Source of the DNA: an uncultured Burkholderiaceae bacterium
GTDB lineage: Bacteria; Pseudomonadota; Gammaproteobacteria; Burkholderiales; Burkholderiaceae
Direction of reading: 5' to 3'
DNA length: 64,000 nt
Assembly: GCA_937871985.1 (NCBI GenBank)
Contig: CALMPB010000467.1
Location: 1-64,000 of the forward strand
Below the pieces are notes generated by a model, which saw nothing but the letters and a program-made list of their open reading frames with translations, was not told the origin of the DNA and searched no databases. Position 1 is the first letter of the stretch. Each line of letters opens with the position of its first letter. Below are positions 1 through 8,655 of the stretch, piece after piece. A program made the translations under genes and the position numbers.

Positions 1-935
1 TTTCCATCGGCGCTCGTTGCCATGGTGGGGTATGGGCCTCTTGGCGTCAGCCCGTATTGCTTCATCGATGCCGGCCCCAGCAGTGTGTGGGAGTCGCCGC
101 CGACGATGACGTCCACGCCTCGCAATTTGCGGGCCATGGCCTCGTCCGCCTTATAGCCTTGATGCGTTTGCAGGATGATGTGATCGATTCCCATGGCGGC
201 CAGACGGTCGATTTCGGCCTGGGCCGTTGCCGTTTCGTCGCCGAACGTCGTGTCGGCGTCCGGGCGCGACGAGTTTTTCGTCTTGTCCGCCACTGTAATG
301 CCGATCAGGCCGATTTTTTGCTGTCGGGCCGCCCCAAGGCAGGGCCGCTCCGCCACGCAGCCGCCGCGCTCCAGGATCGCATAGGGTTGAACCATGCCAG
401 GGGCCCGGGCGGGATTCAGCGCCGAATCGGGGCCGAAATGCGTATTGGCGCTCAGTACCTGGGTCTTGCAGGGGCCTTTGCGCAGGTAATCGAGGAACAC
501 CTTGAGCCCGGCGTCGCCGTTGTCGAATTCATGGTTGCCCAGCGTGAAAGTATCGAAGCAGACAACGTTCATGAGGTCGGCGTCGGCCTTGCCCTGCGTG
601 AGGTTGTAGTACAGGTCGCCGGTAACCGCGTCGCCCGCATGGATCTTGATGGGGTTGGACGCAGTTGCGGCCAGTTCCTTCATGGCCGTGGCCATGCGTG
701 CAAAACCTCCCATGGAGACGAGGATGCGTTCCCGCGTGCCCGGAGCGGTTTCAAGCTGCAGCGGCAGGGTTTCCGGATCGAGGTGCGAGTGATGGTCGTT
801 GATGTGCAAAAGCGTGATGCTCAGCGCGGGCGCGGAGCGGGCGTCTGTATCGGCGCCTTTGGGTGTCGTTACCGTACAGCCTGCTGTCAGGAATATGAAA
901 AACAGGGCGAGGCTGCGAGTCAGAAGGGCGTTCAT
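1..935 (-). CDS. 5'-nucleotidase/2',3'-cyclic phosphodiesterase family lipoprotein (3' end outside window)
   Basis: Calcineurin-like metallophosphatase of the UshA/5'-nucleotidase family, expected to hydrolyse nucleotides in the periplasm. The start is the ATG at 933-935, which opens with a lipoprotein signal (MNALLTRSLALFFIFLTAGC) and so suggests a membrane-anchored protein. Dinuclear metal motifs can be read in order: HINDHHSHLDPE (D-x-H), HAGDAVTG, GNHEFD, LQTHQG and VGGDSHT. The frame is still open at base 1, so the C-terminal substrate-binding domain is missing; about 311 residues are visible. It is divergent from the glycosyltransferase at 1161. The family is clear; the exact substrate (nucleotide, NAD or sulfur-oxidation SoxB-like) is not. 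Confidence 0.85.
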   Translation of the reverse strand, partial: MNALLTRSLALFFIFLTAGCTVTTPKGADTDARSAPALSITLLHINDHHSHLDPETLPLQLETAPGTRERILVSMGGFARMATAMKELAATASNPIKIHAGDAVTGDLYYNLTQGKADADLMNVVCFDTFTLGNHEFDNGDAGLKVFLDYLRKGPCKTQVLSANTHFGPDSALNPARAPGMVQPYAILERGGCVAERPCLGAARQQKIGLIGITVADKTKNSSRPDADTTFGDETATAQAEIDRLAAMGIDHIILQTHQGYKADEAMARKLRGVDVIVGGDSHTLLGPASMKQYGLTPRGPYPTMATSADG

Positions 936-1160
936 GAAAAATGGCCAGGTATTGGCGGGCGTGAATTCATGGGGAATAGTGGATATGCGGCGGGGCGAAA
1001 ACGCGAGCATGTAGTCTAAATGGTTTTGCTCGTTTGGTGGAGAAACGTAACGCGCCATTACCGCGGAAGCCTTCTTGTTTCATGGCGTTTCATCCCGGCC
1101 TTCAGGCGCGTATAGGGTGATTATCATTAGGCTTGGCAAAATTTTTGCGGCGCACTAATC

Positions 1161-2291
1161 ATGGAAATCAACGACCGGCCCTTGCGCATCGTTCACTCCG
1201 AGGCTGCGACTACCTTTGGCGGGCAGGAGCACAGGATTTTCAAGGAAATGCTTGGCATGCGCGACCGTGGCCATATGCTGGAAGCGATCTGCCAGCCGCA
1301 TTCCCTGCTTCGCGAACGCCTGGAGAAAGAAGGCTTTACGGTTCATTGTCTGGAAATGGATGGCATGGCCAATTATTTCCGCGGCTTGTACAAGATTGCC
1401 CGGATATTGCGCGAAGGTCGTTTCGACGTCTTGAATACGCACAGCCGGCGGGATACGGTCGTTGCCGCGGCCGCCGGCCGCCTCGCCGGGACGCCGCTCA
1501 TCGTTCGAACCCGGCATCTGGCCAAGCCTCCAGGTTCGCTATGGACCTACACTGGCCTGCCGCACAAGGTCATCACCGTCAGCGAGTACGTGCGCGAGCA
1601 ACTGCTCAACCGGGGAGTCCGGCCCGAGGATGTTTCCACCGTGTATACCGCGATTCCGCCCATGCATCGGCAGGCGCAATCCTCGCTGCGGTCCGAACTG
1701 TATATTCCGGCCGGCGATGTCATCGTGGCCTGCGTAGGGCATCTGCGCGCTCAGAAAGGCCATCGGCAGCTCATGGATGTCATGGCCAGGCTGATGGGCT
1801 CGCGCCGCAACGTGCACCTGGTGTTCGCGGGCTCCGGCGCGCAGCAAGAGTCTTTGCAAAGGCACGCGCAGGAGCTTGGCTTGCCCGACCGCATGCATTT
1901 TCTCGGGCGGCGCAACGACATCGTCAACGTGCTGTCCGGATGCGACGTATTTGCTCTGGCGACCCAGTCCGAGGCGTTGGGCACGGCCTTCCTGGAGGCG
2001 CAGTCCTGCGGCCTGCCCGTGGTGGGAACGCGGGTAGGCGGCGTTTCGGAGGCGGTGATCGATGGCGTGACGGGGTTGCTGGTGCCATGGGGCGATGAAC
2101 CGGCGTTGGCCCGGGCCTTGTCGAAGCTGCTCGATAACCCCGGCCTGCGCGCCAACATGGGGCGCGCCGGGGCGCGGGCTCTGGAAAACAGCACGCGCTT
2201 CGCCTTGCCGCGCATGGCGCAGCGGATGGAACGGGCCTACCACCAATGGCTGGCCACCGAGGCGGTTGGCCAGCATGAGCATGCGTTTTGA
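1161..2291 (+). CDS. glycosyltransferase family 4 (GT-B fold)
   Basis: A 376-residue GT4-type glycosyltransferase of usual family length. The N-terminal Rossmann half begins LRIVHSEAATTFGGQEHR, with the Gly-Gly-x-E of the acceptor-side loop. The C-terminal half has CVGHLRAQKGHRQLMDVMAR and the E-x7-E retaining motif (SEALGTAFLEAQSCGLPVVG), then GGVSEAVIDGVTGLLVP, which binds the nucleotide-sugar. No signal peptide or membrane segment is seen, so it is probably cytosolic or peripheral and acts on a lipopolysaccharide, capsule or other glycan. The acceptor and sugar cannot be read from the sequence and no other glycan genes flank it. It is followed at once by tRNA-Val. Confidence 0.85.
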   Translation: MEINDRPLRIVHSEAATTFGGQEHRIFKEMLGMRDRGHMLEAICQPHSLLRERLEKEGFTVHCLEMDGMANYFRGLYKIARILREGRFDVLNTHSRRDTVVAAAAGRLAGTPLIVRTRHLAKPPGSLWTYTGLPHKVITVSEYVREQLLNRGVRPEDVSTVYTAIPPMHRQAQSSLRSELYIPAGDVIVACVGHLRAQKGHRQLMDVMARLMGSRRNVHLVFAGSGAQQESLQRHAQELGLPDRMHFLGRRNDIVNVLSGCDVFALATQSEALGTAFLEAQSCGLPVVGTRVGGVSEAVIDGVTGLLVPWGDEPALARALSKLLDNPGLRANMGRAGARALENSTRFALPRMAQRMERAYHQWLATEAVGQHEHAF

Positions 2292-2329
2292 CAAAGTAAA
2301 ATCTTCTAGGTTAGAATCTCGTTCTTTCT

Positions 2330-2406
2330 AGGCGGTTAGCTCAGTTGGTTAGAGCGCTACGTTGACATCGTAGAGGTCGCTGGTTCGAACCCAGTACTGC
2401 CTACCA
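2330..2406 (+). tRNA. tRNA-Val (anticodon GAC)
   Basis: A 77-nt cloverleaf with a 7-bp acceptor stem (AGGCGGT with ACTGCCT, one G-U), D-arm TAGCTCAGTTGGTTAGAGCG and anticodon stem CTACG/CGTAG around loop TTGACAT, giving anticodon GAC (Val, codons GUC/GUU). The T-arm has GGTTCGAACCC. The discriminator is A, and CCA is encoded at 2404-2406. Confidence 0.97.
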
Positions 2407-2438
2407 CTAATTTGTACAGGTAACGCCCGGCGTTGCCC

Positions 2439-2476
2439 CAAAAAAGCCGCTTTTCATAAGGAAAGCGGCTTTTTGT
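2439..2476 (+). terminator. intrinsic terminator of tRNA-Val
   Basis: AAAAAGCCGCTTTTC pairs with GGAAAGCGGCTTTTT around a short ATAA loop and runs into a T-tract. It lies 33 bases past the tRNA end, so it ends the tRNA transcript and separates it from the RCC1 gene. Confidence 0.85.
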
Positions 2477-2552
2477 TTGCCCTTTCAAATAATCACAGAA
2501 TTTCGATGTCTTGAGTTAGAATATTTAACAATTAATAACAACGAGACATACC

Positions 2553-3638
2553 ATGGCTATCGTTCAGATCAGCGCAGGTTCACAACGTTCCGTCGCGCTC
2601 GACGGCAAAGGGGGGGCATGGGGGTGGGGAGCCTTCAAGACCGCTTATCCCGACTTGCAGGGCGTGCTTCCCGCGGCGCTGTGTTCCACCGACAAGAGCG
2701 AAGTCGGCCACCGCCGTTATGCCCAGCCCTATGCGCAAATGCTCAATCCGGGCACACCCTTTCATCTGGTTGCCGATGGCAGCACGCAGATAGTCGGGGC
2801 ATGCCGCACCGGAGCTTTGCTGGCCTGCCGGCCGGTGATTGCGCCGGATCACGGGGCGGCCCACCAAACGATTCAGGCCATTCCCGACGGGATACGGCAA
2901 CTGGCCACCATGCAAACCGTCAGCCTGGCCCTGCTGGAAAACGGCGACGTCTGGTCCTGGGGGTTCAATCATCAGGGCCAGCTTGGCCGGTTGGCGCAGC
3001 CTGCACAGAATTCCGCGGCCGTCGTGGACGGCCTGCCAGCCATCGCCAGCCTGGCTTGCGGTTCGGCGCACGCGCTGGCCCTGGATAAGTCGGGCAGTGT
3101 CTGGAGCTGGGGAGCCAACCAGGCCGGCCAGTTGGGAGACGGGACGCTCAAGTCCTCCGGCCTGCCGGTCAGGGTGGCATTGCCTGAACCCATCGCCAGC
3201 GTTGCCGCGGGCGATACGCACAGCCTGGCCCTGGATGCAGCGGGCCAGTTATGGGCCTGGGGAGCCAATAATCATGGCCAGACGGGCAGCGCCGACGGCG
3301 CTTATTTCACTCGTCCGGTCAAAATCCAGACCGATTTCCCTGTGCGCAAGATCGATGGCGGCCAGTTTTACACGGCGGCGCTGTCCGAGCAGGGCGAAGT
3401 CTTTGCCTGGGGCTGGAATGGGCTGGGGCAGATGGGTTTGCCGGAGACGCATTCGTCCCCGCGGGCCGTAAAAATTGCCGGCCTGCCGCCTGTCACCCAT
3501 TTGGCCGCCGGGGCGGGCCATGTGCTGGCCAGCGACGGCCTGACGGTTTTTGCCTGGGGCGACAACCGTAGCGCCGCCTGCGGGCGCGCCGCCCAGACGC
3601 GAGTCATACTGGCTCCCAATCCCATTTATCTGGCCTGA
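2553..3638 (+). CDS. RCC1-repeat (regulator of chromosome condensation-like) beta-propeller protein
   Basis: A 361-residue protein built of RCC1-type blades. Repeated units of the form V-x-x-L-A-x-G-x-x-H-x-L-A-L-D-x-x-G-x-V-W-x-W-G-x-N are visible, e.g. LACGSAHALALDKSGSVWSW, VAAGDTHSLALDAAGQLWAW and IDGGQFYTAALSEQGEVFAW; the last blade ends VFAWGDN. There is no signal peptide. RCC1 folds are protein-interaction or GEF propellers in eukaryotes; bacterial roles are mostly unknown. The stop is 12 bases before the multicopper oxidase start, so the two are probably co-transcribed. Function is unknown beyond the fold. Confidence 0.8.
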   Translation: MAIVQISAGSQRSVALDGKGGAWGWGAFKTAYPDLQGVLPAALCSTDKSEVGHRRYAQPYAQMLNPGTPFHLVADGSTQIVGACRTGALLACRPVIAPDHGAAHQTIQAIPDGIRQLATMQTVSLALLENGDVWSWGFNHQGQLGRLAQPAQNSAAVVDGLPAIASLACGSAHALALDKSGSVWSWGANQAGQLGDGTLKSSGLPVRVALPEPIASVAAGDTHSLALDAAGQLWAWGANNHGQTGSADGAYFTRPVKIQTDFPVRKIDGGQFYTAALSEQGEVFAWGWNGLGQMGLPETHSSPRAVKIAGLPPVTHLAAGAGHVLASDGLTVFAWGDNRSAACGRAAQTRVILAPNPIYLA

Positions 3639-3650
3639 CGAGGAACAAGC

Positions 3651-5393
3651 ATGACGACAAGCGATCACCACCGCGCGGCGCAATCGCCGGCCGGTGCCGG
3701 CCCCGTGGATCCCAAACGCCGCGACGTCCTGCGCTGGTCGCTGGCCATGTCCGCCGGCCTGATACTGCCGCCACTGGCAGGCTGCGACGATGGCGGGGGG
3801 GCGGAGGCCACGGCGGACACGCTGCCCGAGGCCTCCCGCATCTATGCGCGCGACGGCCTCATCGACATAGATCTGGTGGCGGCTTACACCACCAGGAACG
3901 TCCAGTTCGCGGCGGGCGCGCAGAATGTCTACCCGGGCGTATCCCGGCCGCGGAGCGTCTACCTGCGCAGCTACAACGACGGCCATCTGGCCCCGACCCT
4001 GTGCCTGAACGCGGGCGATACCTTGCGCATCAAGCTGAAGAACAGGCTGCCCGGGAACGACTCCAAGTACTCGTCGTTAAGCTATCTTAATTACCAGAAC
4101 AGCACCAACCTGCATTTTCATGGCCTGCATGTGGATCCCAAGGAAATCCGTCCCGGGGTCTATGGCGATTACATGGTCGATAGCCCTGATGCCGGCGTCA
4201 AGCCCGGCGAGGATCGCCAGCACGAAATCCACCTGCCGTCCGACCATGCCAACGGTATTTACTGGTATCACCCGCATTTGCACGGATCCACCACCACGCA
4301 GGTGCTCGGCGGCATGTTCGGCGCCATTCTGATCTCCACCCCGCGCAACGACTTCGATCTGCCGGGCGGCCTCCGCGAGCGGGTCATCTTCGTGCATCGC
4401 CTGAACCTTACCGACAAAGGGCGCAGCGACAACCTGTACGAATACGAAGACGACAATAACAGCGGCTTCATGCTCAATGGGGCGTATCAACCCACCATTG
4501 TCATGCGTCCGGGGGAAATCCAGAACTGGCATTTTCTCAATTCGGATGTCTTCTATCCTTTCAATCCGGTGCTGGACGACCATACCCTGTGGTATTACGC
4601 CCGCGATGGCAATGTCTTTGCCCGCCAGTACCGTCCCATCGACGTCGATACCGTTACGCAAATGGACGGCCGCCTTTGGCCGGGCAGCGCCATGTATCCG
4701 GGCAATCGCAATTCGGTGCTGGTGCAGGCCAGCAAAACCCCCGGCACCTATTACCTGCGAGCCGCCAAGGCGCCGTCGGGCATGGGCCCGGAAATCGTGG
4801 CGCGTATCGTCGTGGAAGGCGTGCCGGTCGAAATGGATCTGCCCAGCCCGCATCAACTGCCTTTGTACAACAACTACCAGCCCATCACCGATGCCGAGCT
4901 TGCCCAGCATGGCGGCAAGACCCGGGCGGTCATCCTGGCCATTCTCGACAAGGACAACCCGCTGCTGGTACAGCCCATTCCCGCGGGCGAGGAATGGTTT
5001 GTTCCGGAAAGCGACGATTCGTCGTTGACCAACTTCGTGTTCGCCACCGGCAACGACGGCGCCAAGCTGGCTCCGTTCCAGTCCGCGCTGGCCGCGACGC
5101 AGACCGTGGCGCTCAATGCCGTCGAAGAGTGGACGCTGTACAACATGAACGGCTATCCGCATCCGTTCCACATCCACGTCAACGACTGTTACGTCGTCAA
5201 GGTCAATGGCGAAGACATCGAGCCTTACTGGGCCGATACGATTCCATTGGCGCCCAACGGCACGACGGGCCAGCCCACTTCCATTACGTTCCGTAGCCGC
5301 TTCACCGACTTTACCGGCAAGTTCGTCTGGCACTGCCATGCCCTGGACCACGAGGACATGGGCATGATGGAACTGGTCGAGGTGGTCGCCTGA
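3651..5393 (+). CDS. multicopper oxidase, Tat-exported
   Basis: A 580-residue three-domain multicopper oxidase. The N-terminus has a twin-arginine motif (KRRDVLRW) with a hydrophobic stretch ending LPPLAGC, so Tat export and possibly lipidation. All four copper-binding His blocks are present: NLHFHGLHVDP (about 156-166), YWYHPHLHGS (about 204-213), HPFHIHVND (about 504-512) and FVWHCHALDHEDMGMMELVE near the C-terminus, covering the T2/T3 and T1 sites with Met as the likely axial T1 ligand. Known family members oxidise Cu(I), Fe(II), Mn(II) or phenolics; no Met-rich insert typical of CueO is evident. It sits 12 bases after the RCC1 gene, an unusual pairing. Confidence 0.9.
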   Translation: MTTSDHHRAAQSPAGAGPVDPKRRDVLRWSLAMSAGLILPPLAGCDDGGGAEATADTLPEASRIYARDGLIDIDLVAAYTTRNVQFAAGAQNVYPGVSRPRSVYLRSYNDGHLAPTLCLNAGDTLRIKLKNRLPGNDSKYSSLSYLNYQNSTNLHFHGLHVDPKEIRPGVYGDYMVDSPDAGVKPGEDRQHEIHLPSDHANGIYWYHPHLHGSTTTQVLGGMFGAILISTPRNDFDLPGGLRERVIFVHRLNLTDKGRSDNLYEYEDDNNSGFMLNGAYQPTIVMRPGEIQNWHFLNSDVFYPFNPVLDDHTLWYYARDGNVFARQYRPIDVDTVTQMDGRLWPGSAMYPGNRNSVLVQASKTPGTYYLRAAKAPSGMGPEIVARIVVEGVPVEMDLPSPHQLPLYNNYQPITDAELAQHGGKTRAVILAILDKDNPLLVQPIPAGEEWFVPESDDSSLTNFVFATGNDGAKLAPFQSALAATQTVALNAVEEWTLYNMNGYPHPFHIHVNDCYVVKVNGEDIEPYWADTIPLAPNGTTGQPTSITFRSRFTDFTGKFVWHCHALDHEDMGMMELVEVVA

Positions 5394-5397
5394 TTCT

Positions 5398-5427
5398 GCA
5401 TGGGGCGCGGTGGTCAGCGCCCCATGC
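5398..5427. terminator. convergent hairpin between multicopper oxidase and ABC permease genes
   Basis: An 11-bp perfect stem, GCATGGGGCGC / GCGCCCCATGC, with an 8-nt loop. It starts 5 bases past the oxidase stop and overlaps the last codons of the oppositely oriented permease gene. There is no long T-tract, so it may block read-through in both directions or stabilise mRNA 3' ends. Confidence 0.5.
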
Positions 5428-6262
5428 GGATCCGCTCGGTGCGGCGGCGCAGCAGTTCCAGGGTGCCGAGCAGGAGTATGGAAACCAGGATCAGCAGCGT
5501 GGCCACGGCCAGTATGGTCGGGTTGATCTGTTCGCGCAGGCCCGAAAACATCTGACGCGGAACGGTGACTTGTTCGGGGCCCGCCAGGAACAGGATGAGC
5601 ACGATTTCGTCGAACGAGGTGGCGAACGCGAACAGGGCGCCCGAAATGACGCCGGGCCGGATCAGCGGAATGATGACCTCGCGAAACACCCGGAACGGCG
5701 ACGCGCCCATGCTCAGCCCCGCCAGGTATAACGAGCGGTCGAAGCCCGCAAGCGTCGCGGTGACGGTGATGATGACGAACGGCACGCCCAGCGCCGCGTG
5801 GGCGATGATGATGCCGGCAAACGAACCCACCAGCCCGAAGCGCGAATAGAAAAAAAACATGCCGGCGGCGACGATGATCAGCGGCACGATCATCGGCGAA
5901 AGCAGCAGGGCGGTGATGGGCCGGCGCCATGGCATGTTGTCGCTGGCCAGGCCGACGGCGGCCAGGGTGCCCAGCGTCGTGGCGATCAGGGTGGCGCAGA
6001 TGCCGATGATGAAGCTGTTGCGGATGGCGAGCAGCCATTTCTGGCTATGGAAAATGGCCGTGTACCACTGCGTGGAGTAGGCTTGCGGATCCAGGTGGAC
6101 CATGCCCTTGGTGAAACTGAAGAAGGGGTCGGCATTGAACGACAGGGGCACGATGACCAGGATGGGCAGGATCAGGAAAAACAGCACGGCCCAGGCCGAG
6201 AGCGTCAGGGCGTAGGCGCCCGCCTTGTGGCGCCAGGTGTAATAGGCCGGGTGTGTTTTCAT
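5414..6262 (-). CDS. ABC transporter permease, PotC-like (spermidine/putrescine type)
   Basis: A 282-residue inner-membrane permease beginning MKTHPAYYTWRHKAG with about six hydrophobic segments. The cytoplasmic coupling (EAA-type) loop reads LAGLSMGASPFRVFREVIIP, as in the PotC/BPD family. The longer open frame upstream is antisense noise; the ATG at 6262 was chosen because it fits PotC length and lies 5 bases after the upstream permease stop. It is the last gene of a four-gene importer operon (ATPase, binding protein, two permeases) and acts in uptake of a polyamine or related cation. Substrate is inferred from family only. Confidence 0.88.
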   Translation of the reverse strand: MKTHPAYYTWRHKAGAYALTLSAWAVLFFLILPILVIVPLSFNADPFFSFTKGMVHLDPQAYSTQWYTAIFHSQKWLLAIRNSFIIGICATLIATTLGTLAAVGLASDNMPWRRPITALLLSPMIVPLIIVAAGMFFFYSRFGLVGSFAGIIIAHAALGVPFVIITVTATLAGFDRSLYLAGLSMGASPFRVFREVIIPLIRPGVISGALFAFATSFDEIVLILFLAGPEQVTVPRQMFSGLREQINPTILAVATLLILVSILLLGTLELLRRRTERIRMGR

Positions 6263-6267
6263 GGCGC

Positions 6268-7572
6268 TCAGCCCAGCTTGATGTTGCGGGCGCCGACGAG
6301 GTGGTCGTACACCCAGTACAGCGCGAGAATCAGCACCAGCAGCAGCGTGCCCAGCGCGGAGGCCAGGCCCCAGTTGTTCGAGTGCTGCATATGGAAGGCG
6401 ATGAGGTTCGAGATCATCTGGCCGCTCGTTCCGCCCACCAGGGCGGGCGTAATGTAGTAGCCCACGGAAATGATGAACACGAGTAGAGAGCCCGCGCTGA
6501 GCCCCGGCAGGCTCAAGGGCAGGAAGACGCGCAGAAAGGCCGACCATGGGCGGCTTCCCAGGGATATCGCGGCGCGCACATAGCTGGGATCGATGCCGCG
6601 CATCACGCTGTACAAAGGCAGCACCATGAAAGGCAGCAGGATGTGCGTCATGGCGACGATGGTGGAGAACCGGGTGTACATCATTTCGAGGGGGGCGTGG
6701 GTCAGCCCCAGCGCCTGGAAGATCGAGTTGAGAACGCCATTGGTCTGCAGCAGGGCGATCCAGGCGGTGGTGCGCACCAACAGCGACGTCCAGAAAGGCA
6801 GCAGAACCAGCACCATGAGGGCGCCGGCCAGCCGGCGCGGGGCATGGGACAGATAGTAGGCCAGGGGGTAGCCCAGCACGATGCAAAGCAGGGTGATGGT
6901 GAGGGCGATGCCCAGCGTCCTGCCGTACAGCTGCAGGTAGATGCGCGTGGAATCGCGCTGCTGGATTTCTCCTTGGGCGTTGCGTTCGAGATCCAGGGCG
7001 GTCAGGTAGTTGGTGTCGGTGTACACATGCCCGACGTCCTGGATGGCTTGCCAAAGCGCAAGTTGCGTCCAACCGGGGTCGGCATTGCGAAGCTCGTCGG
7101 CGCCACTGTTTTTGAGCTGTTCGTCGTCCAGGCTCCGCATTTTTCTTGCGGTGGCGTTGATGAGGCTGGAGGCGCCGGGATAGGCCCGGTTCACGGCCGC
7201 CGCCAATATGCCCGCTTTGCGTTCCTGGGCCAGCAGCTTCAATTCGCGCGCCATGGTGGTGAAGACCGGGGTGTCGGGCAACTGGGCGCCGTCCCATTTG
7301 CCAAGCTGGTGGATGGTGTCGGGGATGAGTTCGGCCAGGGTGGGGTTGTAGACGCTGCGATACAGCATCGACGCAATCGGGGCGACGAAGGCGAAGAAGA
7401 CGAACACCAGCAAAGGCCCGACCAGCAGCAGGGCGACGCGCTTGCGGCGGCGCAGCTCCTGGCGTTCGGCCCGTAATTCGCCGCGGGTGAGCGCCGCGCC
7501 GGCAACCATCTTGCCCGGCGCGGCGGCCTTACCTTGGTCCGGCTCCGGGCTGTTTGTGCGGGTGTCCGTCAT
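6268..7572 (-). CDS. ABC transporter permease, PotB-like with long periplasmic insert
   Basis: A 434-residue permease, well above the roughly 280-300 usual for PotB. A basic cytoplasmic N-tail (about 1-45) and TM1 (about 46-67) are followed by about 150 non-membrane residues (68-215) before TM2, so a large periplasmic domain is inserted. After that come five more segments and the coupling loop AAISLGSRPWSAFLRVFLPL. It pairs with the PotC-like permease 5 bases downstream and follows the binding-protein gene by 15 bases. The insert has no motif I recognise; it could help capture the binding protein. Confidence 0.87.
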   Translation of the reverse strand: MTDTRTNSPEPDQGKAAAPGKMVAGAALTRGELRAERQELRRRKRVALLLVGPLLVFVFFAFVAPIASMLYRSVYNPTLAELIPDTIHQLGKWDGAQLPDTPVFTTMARELKLLAQERKAGILAAAVNRAYPGASSLINATARKMRSLDDEQLKNSGADELRNADPGWTQLALWQAIQDVGHVYTDTNYLTALDLERNAQGEIQQRDSTRIYLQLYGRTLGIALTITLLCIVLGYPLAYYLSHAPRRLAGALMVLVLLPFWTSLLVRTTAWIALLQTNGVLNSIFQALGLTHAPLEMMYTRFSTIVAMTHILLPFMVLPLYSVMRGIDPSYVRAAISLGSRPWSAFLRVFLPLSLPGLSAGSLLVFIISVGYYITPALVGGTSGQMISNLIAFHMQHSNNWGLASALGTLLLVLILALYWVYDHLVGARNIKLG

Positions 7573-7587
7573 GCTTGGCGCTTCTTG

Positions 7588-8655
7588 TTATTTAAGCAGC
7601 CATTCGTTGAATTTTTCGCCCAGGGACTCGCCGTAGTCGGCCCAGAACACGCTGTCCACACGGCGGCCTTCCTTGAGGTGCGAGGTCGGCAGGTCGGCGA
7701 TGATGTCCTTGTCGACCAGGGCCATGGAGGACTTGCGGGGAGGGCCGTAGGCCACGTCCTGGAAGCCGGCCAAAGCCTTGGTGCTGGTGGCGAACGAAAC
7801 GAATTCCAGGGCCTGCTTGAGCTTGGGCGTGCCCTTGACGATACTCCAGGCCCCCAGGTCGTACATATTGCCGTCCCAGACGATGGTAAAGGGCTTGCCT
7901 TCGTGCTTGATGGCATTGAAGATGCGGCCATTGGCCGATTGAACCATGACGGCGCCGCCGTCGTTGAGCAGCTGGGGCGCCTGCGACCAGCTGTCGAACC
8001 ACACGACGTCTTTCTTGATGGTGTCCAGCTTGGCGAACGCGCGGGCCTGGCCCTCGGGCGTCTTCAAGACCTTGTAGACGTCTTCGGGCTTGACGCCGTC
8101 GGCCAGCAGCGCCCACTCCATGTTGAACTGGGCGCGTTTGCGCAGGGCGCGCTTGCCTGGGAATTTTTTAAGATCGAACAGATCGTTCAGCGTGGTCGGC
8201 TTTGCGCCGGGGAAAGCCTTGTTGTTGTACGCATAGATGGTGCTGTAGACGATTTCGCCCACGCCGCATTCGTTTTCCAGGGCTTCGGGAATGAAGTCCT
8301 TTTCGGCGGGTGTGCCGTCCGCGCCCGGCAGCAGGATGTTGCGGGGGATGGCCTCGAGCAGGCCTTCGGAGCACGCGCGCTCCAGGTCGATGGTTTCCAC
8401 GTCGACCACGTCCCACTGGATGTTGCCGGATTGAACCTGGGCCTTCAATTCCGCCACGCCGCCCGTGTAGTTTTCAAACAGGATTTTCTTTCCGGTCTTG
8501 GCGACATAGGGATCGATTTGATGCAGCTTTTGCGTGGCGCCATAAGCTCCGCCGAACGAAACGACGGTGAGTTCGTCCTTGGCCTGCGATACTCCCCCCA
8601 GCGTAAGGCCCAGCACTATGGCAAGGCCCAACGATGAATTCCTGAATCTCTTCAT
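7588..8655 (-). CDS. periplasmic solute-binding protein, PotD/PotF-like
   Basis: A 355-residue family-1 extracellular binding protein with Sec signal MKRFRNSSLGLAIVLGLTLG, cleaved near VSQA-KDEL. Typical features are LTVVSFGGAYG, the DVVDVE segment, ALLADG and VKGTPKLKQALEFVSF. The start at 8655 has SD AGGAGAA and overlaps the ATPase stop by four bases (ATGA); a longer in-frame start upstream would spoil the signal peptide. It delivers substrate, probably a polyamine or a small organic cation or carboxylate, to the two permeases encoded downstream. Confidence 0.9.
   Translation of the reverse strand: MKRFRNSSLGLAIVLGLTLGGVSQAKDELTVVSFGGAYGATQKLHQIDPYVAKTGKKILFENYTGGVAELKAQVQSGNIQWDVVDVETIDLERACSEGLLEAIPRNILLPGADGTPAEKDFIPEALENECGVGEIVYSTIYAYNNKAFPGAKPTTLNDLFDLKKFPGKRALRKRAQFNMEWALLADGVKPEDVYKVLKTPEGQARAFAKLDTIKKDVVWFDSWSQAPQLLNDGGAVMVQSANGRIFNAIKHEGKPFTIVWDGNMYDLGAWSIVKGTPKLKQALEFVSFATSTKALAGFQDVAYGPPRKSSMALVDKDIIADLPTSHLKEGRRVDSVFWADYGESLGEKFNEWLLK

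Noticed and set aside
57..1019. 320-codon plus-strand frame over the nucleotidase
   Set aside because: The minus strand encodes a recognisable 5'-nucleotidase with lipobox and metal motifs across the same bases.
4077..6038. 653-codon open frame on the minus strand across the multicopper oxidase
   Set aside because: Antisense to a protein with complete copper motifs; composition is His/Arg-rich as expected from GC-skewed reverse frames.
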